This document shows positions 56,593 through 64,000 of a DNA stretch of 64,000 nt, piece by piece. Numbering within the stretch: the stretch's first letter is position 1; every line of letters starts with the position of its first letter. The notes beneath the pieces are model-generated. The model had not been told where the DNA came from and made no database searches. It saw only the letters and a list, made by a program, of their open reading frames with translations. This DNA comes from Arthrobacter sp. FW305-BF8 (GTDB lineage: Bacteria > Actinomycetota > Actinomycetes > Actinomycetales > Micrococcaceae). The position numbers and the translations under genes were made by a program. The stretch covers positions 2,852,001 through 2,916,000 of the forward strand of contig NZ_CP084561.1 of NCBI RefSeq assembly GCF_021789315.1, given 5' to 3'.

Positions 56593-58188
56593 TCAGCTGT
56601 GGCGGCTCGGCGCGTCGAAAAATTCCACCTCGTACCGGCAGGACTGCCGGAAAGCAGTGATCATCGCCGCGCGCTCCCCCGCTGACGCGGCCCGGCCGGC
56701 GTCGTCGGCGATTTCGATGGCCCGCAGGGTGGCGGCAGCGAAGTCCTCGTCGGCGTACGTCCGCAGCCACTCCGCGTACGGGTGCCCGGCCTGCGCTCCG
56801 GCGGCCACATATTCGGCGTGCAGGGTCTCCCCCACCTCGGCGTACAGCCAGAAGCACGGCAGCACAGCGGCAACCAGCACTGCGTAACTGCCGCCCGCCG
56901 AAGCCGCGAGCAGATGATCGACGTAAGCCTTCGTGACCGGGCCCAACACCGGCTGCACGGTTCGCGTGCTGAGCCAGTTGCGGTGCAGTTCCGATTCAAC
57001 TTCCAGGCACTGCTGGGCGGAGCGCGCCCAGAACAGCTGCTCGGACTCGGTTGGCGCCAGCGCGCTGGCCCTGGCCAGGACCCGGGAGTAGCCGTTGAGG
57101 TAGATGGCATCCTGTGCCAGGTAGTACGCGAATTCCTTCTCCGCCAGGGTGCCGTCGGCAAGCCCACGGATGAAGCCCAGGCCATAAATCTCTTCGAGGT
57201 CGGCAGCGGTCTCGGCGCGCAGCAGCTCCGCGAAGGCGCCCCTGAACCCGGGCTGGGCTGTCGTTTCAGTCTGGCGGACGTGGTGGAAATGGTTGACCGG
57301 TCCGTTGCCGGCGCCGACTTCCAGCAATCCGGAGGTCCTCAGGGCCCCGGCCAGCCAGGGTTTGACCGCCCGCAGTGACGCTTCCCAGTCATCCAACCGC
57401 GCCTGAGCCGTGGCCATGGCCGAGGAGAGCGAGCATCCGGTACCGTGGCTATTCCGCGTGCTGATCCGTTCACCCGCAACCTCCACCACCTCCCCCGAGA
57501 GCAGCCCGGCAGTGTTCACGAGGGCGTCCGGGCAGGTTGAGCCGTTCAGGTGCCCGCCTTTGACGAGGACCGTTGCACCGGTCTGGTCCGCGAGCCGCCT
57601 GCCCTGGTCAAGCGCGGCGGCCCAGTCCGCGGCCTCCGGTTCCCCCAGCAGCATGGCCAGTTCGGGAAGGTTCGGTGTAATCAGGTGCGCCAGAGGCAGC
57701 AGTTTGCGGAGTGCGGCCTCTGCAGACTCCTGGAGGAGGCGGTCGCCGCTGGTAGCCACCATCACCGGATCGAGAACCACGACGCCGGGCCTTACCTTTT
57801 CGAGCCAGCCGCGGACGGCTGCGATGACACGGTCATCGCCAAGCATGCCGATCTTCACGGCGTCCACGTGGATGTCGTCGCTGACAGCGTCCAGTTGCGC
57901 TGACAGGAAGGAGGCTGGCGGAACGTGCACGCCGAGCACGCCCGTGGTGTTCTGCGCAGTAAGGGCTGTTATTGCGGCCATTCCGTAGCCGCCGTGGGCC
58001 GCGATGCTTTTCAGATCGGCCTGGATGCCTGCACCGCCAGAAGGGTCCGAGCCTGCGATGGCCAGGACGCGGGGAACGTCGCGGGCCCTCTGAATGCCCG
58101 GCACATCGGTTTCCAGGAGTGACTTGTCGGCGGCCGAGGGTGCCGGCAGGAGTGACGCGGATGACAGTGTTGATGACAAAGAAGACAT
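56593..58188 (-). CDS. thiD: ThiD-TenA fusion: HMP(-P) kinase / thiaminase II-like
   Basis: The 531-residue protein joins two enzymes. Residues 40-290 are ThiD (VLAIAGSDPSGGAGIQADLK, HVDAVKIGMLGDD, ITPNLPELAMLLGE, SHGTGCSLSSAMA), which phosphorylates HMP and HMP-P. Residues 310-531 are TenA (FAYYLAQDAIYLNGYSRVLA, ELHRNWL, YAVLVAAVLPCFWLYAEVGE, WLRTYADEDFAAA), which salvages HMP from degraded thiamine. A TPP riboswitch precedes it. The ATG follows GAAGGG with no spacing, so the TTG at 58179, 8 nt from that sequence, may be the true start. Confidence 0.95.
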   Translation of the reverse strand: MSSLSSTLSSASLLPAPSAADKSLLETDVPGIQRARDVPRVLAIAGSDPSGGAGIQADLKSIAAHGGYGMAAITALTAQNTTGVLGVHVPPASFLSAQLDAVSDDIHVDAVKIGMLGDDRVIAAVRGWLEKVRPGVVVLDPVMVATSGDRLLQESAEAALRKLLPLAHLITPNLPELAMLLGEPEAADWAAALDQGRRLADQTGATVLVKGGHLNGSTCPDALVNTAGLLSGEVVEVAGERISTRNSHGTGCSLSSAMATAQARLDDWEASLRAVKPWLAGALRTSGLLEVGAGNGPVNHFHHVRQTETTAQPGFRGAFAELLRAETAADLEEIYGLGFIRGLADGTLAEKEFAYYLAQDAIYLNGYSRVLARASALAPTESEQLFWARSAQQCLEVESELHRNWLSTRTVQPVLGPVTKAYVDHLLAASAGGSYAVLVAAVLPCFWLYAEVGETLHAEYVAAGAQAGHPYAEWLRTYADEDFAAATLRAIEIADDAGRAASAGERAAMITAFRQSCRYEVEFFDAPSRHS

Positions 58189-58190
58189 CC

Positions 58191-58263
58191 CTTCGCCGGT
58201 GCTAACCGGACAGGTTCAACGGGTTTGGATCTCAGCCGGCCCTTGCGCGGCACCCCGTGTCAG
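58191..58263 (-). promoter_or_regulatory. TPP riboswitch (thi box)
   Basis: On the minus strand the conserved elements appear in order: ACACGGGGTGCC, GGGCCGGCTGAGATC, ACCCGTTGAACCTG, TCCGGTTAGCACCGG and CGAAGGGA. The last one overlaps the thiD/tenA Shine-Dalgarno and start, so thiamine pyrophosphate binding should block translation initiation. Confidence 0.95.
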
Positions 58264-58404
58264 TTCTCCAGCCTAGCGGTTGGTTAAGTGCGCGGCGCCA
58301 AGTTTGACGATTGCGACAGGCTTCCGCGTGCGCTGTTGTCCCCTGCCCTTGCCTGCTGCCATTTGTCTACTGCCCTTTGCCGGCGGACGAATGTCCGGAA
58401 CCAG

Positions 58405-58440
58405 AAAGGTCCGGCACCGCAACCGCGGTGCCGGACCTTT
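58405..58440 (-). terminator. Terminator of rne
   Basis: AAAGGTCCGGCACCGC and its exact complement form a 16-bp stem with an AACC loop, 15 bp after the rne stop. Confidence 0.9.
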
Positions 58441-58455
58441 CAGTGGCGCTTGTTC

Positions 58456-61400
58456 CTACAGTTCTGAGGCGGGTACGCCGACCCCCAGAATGATCGGCTC
58501 GCTGGCCGGCCGTGGAGCCGCCTTGGCCGTCTGCGCATTGCCTGCCTCAGGCGCCTTGGCCTCGTGCGAGTGCCCGGCGGCTGCAGCCGGAGCGACCTCG
58601 TGGTGTTCCACGGATGTCTCGTTGGCTGCACCCTGGGGGCGGCTGGCACTGCGGTTGCGGCGCGGACGGCGGCTGCGGGACGGTGCCGCGGGGCTTTCCA
58701 CCGGCTGCCGTGCAGCAGGCTGAGCCGCGGGCTGGCTTGCGGCCTGCTGGCCCTCCGGCTGCTGGCTTTCCGGGCGCTGGCTTTCCGGGCGCACCGGCGC
58801 GGGAGCCTCGTCCTTGGCCTCCTCCTCTTCGGCGGGGGCAATCGGAGCGCCGAGGTGCGCGAAGGCTTCCTCCAGGCGGTCCAGCGTCAGTGCCGGCGCT
58901 TCCTGGACCGGTTCATCGCTGTGATCGACAAACGGAAGCACCACTTTCTCGCCGCCAAAGGTGAGCACCGCGCCGGGCCGTCCGGAGACGCTTTCCGTTT
59001 CCGGAGCGCGGTGCACCACGGGGCTTTCCGGTGCGGCGGCGGCGGGGCGGGGGGCCTCACCGGACGCTGCGGCACCGTGCGCAGCTTCTTCCTCATGCAG
59101 GTGTGCGGCATGGGCTGCGGCGGCGATGTTGGCGAGGGCAGCGCGGGTCGCTTCAGCCTTGGCGTGGCGCTCCGCGTCTGACGGTTCGGGGTGGTGCGGC
59201 ACGGCGGGGGCGGCCGGAGCTGCCTCGGAGGACGGCTGTCCGCCCTTGCCGCGGCGGCGCTTCCGCTCTGTCCGGGCAGGGGGCTGGACCTCGGCACGGT
59301 GCACGTGGTGCTCCGCGGCCACGGTGTTGGCGCGGCGGTGCTCCACCGGCTCGTCATGGGTGACGACTCCCCGGCCCGCACATGCCTCGCACTGCTCGCC
59401 GAAGACTTCCAGGAGGCCGGTGCCCATGCGCTTGCGCGTCATCTGCACGAGTCCCAGGGAGGTCACTTCGGCCACCTGGTGCTTGGTCCGGTCACGGCCC
59501 AGGCATTCCACCAGACGGCGCAGGACCAGGTCGCGGTTGGACTCGAGCACCATGTCGATGAAGTCGATGACGATGATGCCGCCGATGTCGCGGAGCCGCA
59601 GCTGGCGGACAACTTCCTCGGCAGCCTCAAGGTTGTTCTTGGTGACGGTCTCTTCAAGGTTGCCGCCGCTGCCGGTGAACTTCCCGGTGTTGACGTCAAC
59701 CACCGTCATGGCCTCTGTCCGGTCAATGACCAGTGAGCCGCCGGACGGCAGGAAAACCTTGCGGTCAAGAGCCTTGTGGATCTGCTCGTCGATGCGCCAG
59801 GCGGAGAAAATGTCCTCGTCCTTGGTCCATTTTTCGAGCCGGCCCACCAGGTCCGGGGCAACGTAGGTGACGTAGGCCTCGATGGTGTCCCACGCTTCGT
59901 CGCCGGAGACGATCAGCTTGGAGAAGTCCTCGTTGAAGACGTCGCGCACAACCTTGATGGTCAGGTCCGGTTCGCCGTAGAGGAGTTCGGGGGCGAGGAC
60001 CTTGGTGGACTTCGCCTGGCTCTCGATGCCCTCCCACTGGGCACGGAGGCGGTTGATGTCGTGGGTCAGTTCCTCCTCGGAGGCCCCCTCGGCGGCCGTG
60101 CGCACAATGACGCCGGCGTCCTCGGGGAGGCGGTCCTTGAGGATTCGCTTCAGCCGGTTGCGTTCGACGTCGGGCAGCTTGCGGGAAATGCCGGTCATGG
60201 ACCCGCCGGGAACGTACACGAGGTAACGGCCGGGCAGGGAGATCTGGCTGGTCAGCCGCGCACCCTTGTGGCCCACCGGATCCTTGGTGACCTGGACCAG
60301 GACGGAATCGCCGGACTTGAGCGCGTTCTCGATGCGGCGCTGCTTGCCTTCGAGGTTGACGGCTTCCCAGTTCACCTCACCGGCGTACAGCACGGCGTTG
60401 CGGCCGCGCCCGATGTCCACGAAGGCAGCTTCCATGGACGGCAGGACGTTCTGGACCTTGCCCAGGTAGACGTTGCCGATCAGGGAGTCCTGCTGCGTCT
60501 TGGAGACGAAATGTTCGGCCAGGACGCCGTCTTCCAGGACACCGATCTGAATTCTGTCGTCGCGCTGGCGCACGATCATCTGGCGGTCCACGGATTCGCG
60601 GCGGGCGAGGAACTCAGCCTCGGTGATCACGGTGCGGCGGCGGCCGGTGTCCCGCGATTCGCGGCGGCGCTGCTTCTTGGCTTCCAGGCGGGTGGAGCCC
60701 TTGACGCTGGTGACCCGGTTGCTCGCCGGTGCCTCGCTGATGGTCCGCGGGGCGCGGACGCGGGTGACCGTGTTGGGGGGATCGTCTTCTCCGCCGCCGG
60801 TCAGTTCCAGGTCCTGGTCGCCGCGGCGGCGGCGACGGCGACGGCGGGACGTCACGCCATCTTCGAGTGGCTCGCCTTCGTCTTCGCCGGCCTCGTCAGA
60901 AACTTCGGTGCCTTCATCGCCGTCGGTGATCTCACGGTCGGTCCGGCTGCGGCCTCGGCGGCCGCGGCTGCGCCGCCGGCGCCGCCCGCCGTCGTCCTCC
61001 AGCTCGTCCTCGCCGTCCTCGGCTGCGGCTTCCTCTTTCGCGGCGGAGGCGGCAGGGCGGACCACCGTGTTCAGGTCAGGGGCCTGGAAGATAATCGACG
61101 TCACTGACGACGGTTCCAGGAAAAGCGAGCCCAGGGGCGACTGCCCTGCGGCCTCGTCTTCGGCCTCTTCCTCGACAGCGGACTCCTGTGCAGCCACGGG
61201 TGCAGCAGGGGCTGCAGTGGCCGGCGCTGCCTGGGTATCAGGGGCGCCGGCGGCCGGGGCGGGCTCATCAGCCTGTCCGGCTGAAGGCGCCTCAGTGGCT
61301 GTTCCCGGAGCGGCCGGAGCGGGCGACTCGGCAGATTCGGCTGACTCCGCGGGGCTTTCGGCCAGCTCCGCGGCCTTGGGCTTTGTTGCCCGGCGGCGGC

Positions 61401-61875
61401 GTACAGGCTTGGACTCGGCGGCCGGCTCTGCAGCCGCCCGCTCGGTGGCGACCTGCTCAGTGGCGGCCGGAAGGGCCGCAGCCTCGACGGCCGGCTCCTT
61501 GGCGGCTACCTGCGCGCCACCTTCCTGCACATCAACTTCGGCCCCGGCAGCTTCCGCAAACGCGGGCAGCGGTTCTTCGGCGACCTTCTTCCGGGCGCGG
61601 GTCCGGCGGACCGGGGTTTTGGCAGGGGCTGCTGCGGCATCTCCGACAACCGACTGCAGCACTGCCGCTTCTGGTGCTGCCGTTTCTGGTGCTGCGCCTT
61701 CAGACGTCAGCGTTTCCGGAGCGGGCAGCTCCGACGCCGCAGTCTCCGTGTCCGCTGCTGCGGCCTTGGGCGTGGCCTTGCGGCGGGTCCGGGTGGCTTT
61801 CTTGGGGGCCTCAGCGGCGGCTTCGCCGGTGGCAGCCGGTTCTTCGTTGACGGCTATAACCTGGTCATTATCCAT
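58456..61875 (-). CDS. rne: Ribonuclease E/G
   Basis: The 1139-residue protein has a 420-residue acidic Ala/Glu-rich N-terminal extension, an Arg-rich patch (RRRRSRGRRGRSRTDRE), then the catalytic half: S1 domain (GNVYLGKVQNVLPSMEAAFV, DIGRGRNAVLYAGEV), active-site Asp in MTVVDVNTGKFTGSG and IIVIDFIDM, and the zinc-link CEACAGRGVV. A C-terminal 300-residue disordered Pro/Ala/Arg-rich tail follows. It initiates mRNA decay and processes rRNA and tRNA. The ATG at 61875 (MDNDQVIAVNEE) is chosen over the longer frame by composition and by AGGAGTG upstream. Confidence 0.96.
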   Translation of the reverse strand: MDNDQVIAVNEEPAATGEAAAEAPKKATRTRRKATPKAAAADTETAASELPAPETLTSEGAAPETAAPEAAVLQSVVGDAAAAPAKTPVRRTRARKKVAEEPLPAFAEAAGAEVDVQEGGAQVAAKEPAVEAAALPAATEQVATERAAAEPAAESKPVRRRRATKPKAAELAESPAESAESAESPAPAAPGTATEAPSAGQADEPAPAAGAPDTQAAPATAAPAAPVAAQESAVEEEAEDEAAGQSPLGSLFLEPSSVTSIIFQAPDLNTVVRPAASAAKEEAAAEDGEDELEDDGGRRRRRSRGRRGRSRTDREITDGDEGTEVSDEAGEDEGEPLEDGVTSRRRRRRRRGDQDLELTGGGEDDPPNTVTRVRAPRTISEAPASNRVTSVKGSTRLEAKKQRRRESRDTGRRRTVITEAEFLARRESVDRQMIVRQRDDRIQIGVLEDGVLAEHFVSKTQQDSLIGNVYLGKVQNVLPSMEAAFVDIGRGRNAVLYAGEVNWEAVNLEGKQRRIENALKSGDSVLVQVTKDPVGHKGARLTSQISLPGRYLVYVPGGSMTGISRKLPDVERNRLKRILKDRLPEDAGVIVRTAAEGASEEELTHDINRLRAQWEGIESQAKSTKVLAPELLYGEPDLTIKVVRDVFNEDFSKLIVSGDEAWDTIEAYVTYVAPDLVGRLEKWTKDEDIFSAWRIDEQIHKALDRKVFLPSGGSLVIDRTEAMTVVDVNTGKFTGSGGNLEETVTKNNLEAAEEVVRQLRLRDIGGIIVIDFIDMVLESNRDLVLRRLVECLGRDRTKHQVAEVTSLGLVQMTRKRMGTGLLEVFGEQCEACAGRGVVTHDEPVEHRRANTVAAEHHVHRAEVQPPARTERKRRRGKGGQPSSEAAPAAPAVPHHPEPSDAERHAKAEATRAALANIAAAAHAAHLHEEEAAHGAAASGEAPRPAAAAPESPVVHRAPETESVSGRPGAVLTFGGEKVVLPFVDHSDEPVQEAPALTLDRLEEAFAHLGAPIAPAEEEEAKDEAPAPVRPESQRPESQQPEGQQAASQPAAQPAARQPVESPAAPSRSRRPRRNRSASRPQGAANETSVEHHEVAPAAAAGHSHEAKAPEAGNAQTAKAAPRPASEPIILGVGVPASEL

Positions 61876-62333
61876 ATGTGGCAACACTCCTGCCCCTGAC
61901 CTGCCGCCACATTCGGCACCCATTGGGGCACATATTGTCAAAACCCGCAGGCATTGACAGAAGTCAATTGGATACCAGCAGGCTCGCACCGGCAGTGGGG
62001 TGCGGCAGGCCTGACAGGCCGGCGGGATTGTTACTGGAACCCGTTGTTTCTGACAACCACAACCAGGTGCCGTCCAATGGAAGGTGGGAGGCTGGATCTT
62101 CTTTCCAAAGCCTGCACCACTGCTCATTGGCGGTCTTGGGAACAAGCCACCGGACTGGAGTTCGAATGTGGTTCGCGCTCCAGCCACGTTTATTCTCTCA
62201 TATTGCCGTTCAAATACGCCGTAATTGTGTGACAAAGCCGGTCAAGGGCGCGATTGGCTACGAGCACAGCCCGCGTCAAGGTGGCGGCGATAGAATCTGG
62301 GCAGGAGCACCCGAGACAAAAGGACGCAATCCC
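61876..62333. promoter_or_regulatory. Divergent region between rne and the VKOR-like gene
   Basis: No gene is seen. On the plus strand TAGAAT (62291-62296) is a -10 candidate for the VKOR-like gene. A long untranslated leader for rne is likely here, as RNase E messages in other bacteria carry one for autoregulation; no exact promoter is clear on that strand. Confidence 0.45.
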
Positions 62334-63017
62334 ATGCCACGCACTTCGCCTTCCACAGGCACGGACTACGAACAGGACCAGCGGGACGGTGCCCGGGCTG
62401 CTGCGGCTTCGGCCGGTGCCGCCGTGCCGGCCATGACGCGCGACCGCCCCTTCGGCTGGCTGCTGGTCATCACCGGCGTTGTGGGCTGGCTGGCATCCGG
62501 CATTCTGGTGCTGGAAAAGCTTGAGGTCCTCAAGGATCCCAACCATGCCACCGTGTGCGACGTGAACCCCTGGATTTCCTGCGGGCAGGTCATGCAGACG
62601 TGGCAGAGCTCGGTCTTCGGTTTCCCGAACATGTTCATCGGGATAGTCGCCTTCGCAATCACGACCACAGTCGGAATGGCACTGCTTGCCGGCGCCCGGT
62701 TCGCCAGCTGGTACTGGCTCGGGCTGCAGGCCGGCATCACCCTCGGCTTCATCTTCGTGGTGTGGCTGTGGTCGCAAGCGCTGTACTCCATCCACATCCT
62801 GTGCCCGTTCTGCATGGTGGTCTGGGCGGCGATGATCCCGCTCTTCGTCTGGGTGACCGTGCGGAACGTGGTCCACGGCGTGATTCCGGCGCCGGCAGGC
62901 CTGGCCCGCATCCTGGGCGACTCCGGCTGGATCATCACGGCGCTGCTCTACGTAGCCGTGATTGCGACCATCTTCTTTGCGTTCATCCAGGTGTTCGCCG
63001 GCACGTCGGGCTTCTAG
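62334..63017 (+). CDS. Vitamin K epoxide reductase (VKOR) family protein
   Basis: The 227-residue protein has about five membrane helices, a Cys pair in the first loop (ATVCDVNPWISCGQVMQ) and the active-site CPFC in SIHILCPFCMVVWAAMI, the pattern of bacterial VKOR. It reoxidises DsbA-like oxidoreductases using menaquinone, promoting disulphide formation in exported proteins. No DsbA is fused or adjacent. AAAGGACGCAATCCC precedes the ATG at 62334. It is divergent from rne and convergent with ndk. Confidence 0.92.
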   Translation: MPRTSPSTGTDYEQDQRDGARAAAASAGAAVPAMTRDRPFGWLLVITGVVGWLASGILVLEKLEVLKDPNHATVCDVNPWISCGQVMQTWQSSVFGFPNMFIGIVAFAITTTVGMALLAGARFASWYWLGLQAGITLGFIFVVWLWSQALYSIHILCPFCMVVWAAMIPLFVWVTVRNVVHGVIPAPAGLARILGDSGWIITALLYVAVIATIFFAFIQVFAGTSGF

Positions 63018-63039
63018 CAGCACAGTCTTCCGAACGAAA

Positions 63040-63106
63040 AAGCGCGAACTGGCAGCTAACGCCCTCAAAACCAGCTTTTCGGGGCATTAGCTGCCAGTTC
63101 GCGCTT
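63040..63106. terminator. Long hairpin between VKOR-like gene and ndk
   Basis: AAGCGCGAACTGGCAGCTAA pairs perfectly over 20 bp with its complement, and GCCC/GGGC extends it inward past one mismatch, leaving an open loop. TTTTT follows on the minus strand, so it terminates ndk; the size suggests it may also be a dispersed palindromic element. Confidence 0.85.
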
Positions 63107-63121
63107 AACCTGCGGTGAAGC

Positions 63122-63541
63122 TTAGGCCTGGAACCAGATCTTGATTTCGCGCTCAGCCGAGTCCACCGAGTCGGAACCGTGGACCAGGTTCTGCTGGACC
63201 TTCAGGCCCCAGTCGCGGCCGAAGTCGCCGCGGATGGTGCCGGGGGCCGCCGTCGTCGGGTCCGTGGTGCCGGCCAGAGACCGGAAGCCCTCGATCACGC
63301 GGTGGCCTTCAAAGATCGCTGCAACCACCGGGCCGCTGAGCATGAACTCCACGAGCGGCTCGTAGAACGGCTTGCCCACGTGCTCCTCGTAGTGCTGCTC
63401 GAGCAGTTCGCGGCTGGCGTTGGTCTTCTTGAGTTCGGCCAGGGTGTAGCCCTTGGCTTCGATCCTTTTGAGGATTTCACCGGTCAGGTTGCGGGTGACG
63501 CCGTCCGGCTTGATCAGGACAAGGGTGCGCTCAATGCTCAC
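63122..63541 (-). CDS. ndk: Nucleoside diphosphate kinase
   Basis: The 139-residue protein is Ndk: RTLVLIKPDGVTRNL, the SGPVVAAIFEGHRVI strand, RGDFGRDWGLKVQQNLVHGS with the catalytic His in NLVHGSDS, then DSVDSAEREIKIWF. It interconverts NDPs and NTPs. The start is GTG with GGAGCAACT before it. It lies downstream of the DUF4233 gene on this strand, as in many actinobacteria. Confidence 0.98.
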   Translation of the reverse strand: MSIERTLVLIKPDGVTRNLTGEILKRIEAKGYTLAELKKTNASRELLEQHYEEHVGKPFYEPLVEFMLSGPVVAAIFEGHRVIEGFRSLAGTTDPTTAAPGTIRGDFGRDWGLKVQQNLVHGSDSVDSAEREIKIWFQA

Positions 63542-63594
63542 AGTTGCTCCAATGGGGTTGGTTGTGGGTTTCGACGGTAAGTCTACGGGGTCCG

Positions 63595-63626
63595 GCCGGA
63601 TCCTTTAGGTGCCGGATCCTTTAGGT
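63595..63626. repeat. Tandem 16-bp duplication at the DUF4233 stop codon
   Basis: GCCGGATCCTTTAGGT is repeated twice directly. Each unit includes the complement of a TAA, so the real stop is followed by a second copy in register. Confidence 0.8.
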
Positions 63627-64000
63627 GCCAGCGCCTTCAGTGCCGGCGGCCTCAGGGTGCGCGGCATCCCACTCAGCCTGCGCCTGGTCCCGCTGGGCGG
63701 ACTCGCGGTCGATTCGGATGCCCGCCCGGATGCCGTACCACCAGGCGAGGGCAAACAGCGCGCCGACGAGGAACATCAGGGGTTCCGCGAAACCGCTCAG
63801 GATGAGCACCAGCTGCAGGATCCAGCCCAGCGCCACGCCCCACGGTTTGGACAGCACCGCGCAGGCCAGGATCAGCACCACGCTCAGTCCGATGCCCACC
63901 GAGAGGATCAGCGCCGGGGAGATCTCGGCGCGGCGCAGGCCGAACACCGCCAGCGTTGCGAAAAAGACCACGAAGGCCTCCAGCAGCAGCACCGTCGAGG
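63621..64000 (-). CDS. DUF4233 membrane protein, partial at window edge
   Basis: At least three membrane helices are seen (EAFVVFFATLAVFGLRR, LILSVGIGLSVVLILACAVL, AEPLMFLVGALFALAWW) before a charged C-terminal tail (DQAQAEWDAAHPEAAG). This matches the DUF4233 gene found between folC and ndk in actinobacteria. The frame continues unbroken to the window edge; the upstream codons STVLLLEAF belong to the domain, so the true start lies outside. The function is unknown. Confidence 0.85.
   Translation of the reverse strand, partial: STVLLLEAFVVFFATLAVFGLRRAEISPALILSVGIGLSVVLILACAVLSKPWGVALGWILQLVLILSGFAEPLMFLVGALFALAWWYGIRAGIRIDRESAQRDQAQAEWDAAHPEAAGTEGAGT

Noticed and set aside
59776..61107. Open frames of about 440 codons antisense to rne
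   Set aside because: Mirror of the low-complexity Glu/Arg/Ala coding sequence; no domain.

Overview
The window is chromosomal DNA from a high-GC actinobacterium of the Micrococcaceae, most likely Arthrobacter or Pseudarthrobacter. The support is the gene order ndk - (opposite strand) VKOR-like - rne - thiD/tenA - rplU - rpmA - obgE - proB - proA - small membrane gene - nadD - membrane-tail gene - rsfS, the class Ib nrdHIEF cluster, a DUF222/HNH protein, frequent GTG/TTG starts and the actinobacterial families throughout. This placement is inferred from gene content; no database was searched. I see no CRISPR array, intact insertion sequence, prophage or rRNA operon.

Layout. 1-9.4 kb: small stress and housekeeping genes (EEP hydrolase, a repeat-built membrane protein, DUF1918, a TraR/DksA-type zinc finger, Nudix, a YfcE-like phosphoesterase, CsbD, DUF1810), then amtB with GlnR-like boxes, an AlkD-like gene and a RibD_C reductase. 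9.5-23.5 kb: a mixed region with a membrane protein, DUF222/HNH, rnz, rlmC, a pseudo-HPt protein, DoxX, dienelactone hydrolase, DinB, aldo/keto reductase, DUF2087, ChaB-like and a stand-alone RelA/SpoT synthetase, ending in a 0.7 kb gene-free gap with a G-quadruplex motif. 23.5-26.1 kb: a compact NAD-salvage operon pnuC-nadR-nrtR behind twin operators. 26.6-32 kb: DUF1345 and nrdHIEF. 32-36.6 kb: an overlapping FAD oxidoreductase - DUF1365 - cyclopropane synthase operon with a divergent LysR gene. 36.6-40.6 kb: DUF2004, metE and metF. 41.3-46.4 kb: lipoprotein, ROK regulator, RsmC/RlmG-like methyltransferase and a frameshifted flavin monooxygenase. 46.6-48.0 kb: two paralogous secreted EPGDD-repeat proteins. 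48.1-64 kb: two tRNA-Ala genes and the conserved housekeeping block.

How the genes work together. NAD supply appears three times: nicotinamide riboside import and phosphorylation (pnuC, nadR), a Nudix regulator (nrtR), and de novo nadD. nrdHIEF makes dNTPs with its own glutaredoxin-like NrdH and flavodoxin NrdI. metF feeds methyl-THF to metE. proB and proA make proline. rne, rsfS, rplU, rpmA and obgE serve ribosomes and RNA turnover. The ThiD-TenA fusion sits behind a TPP riboswitch.

The best candidate for something undescribed is the EPGDD-repeat pair. The two small exported proteins share a signal peptide and a repeated acidic motif. Each gene has two 7-bp direct repeats with 11-bp periodicity exactly 45 nt upstream of its start codon, which suggests common control by an OmpR/PhoB-type response regulator.
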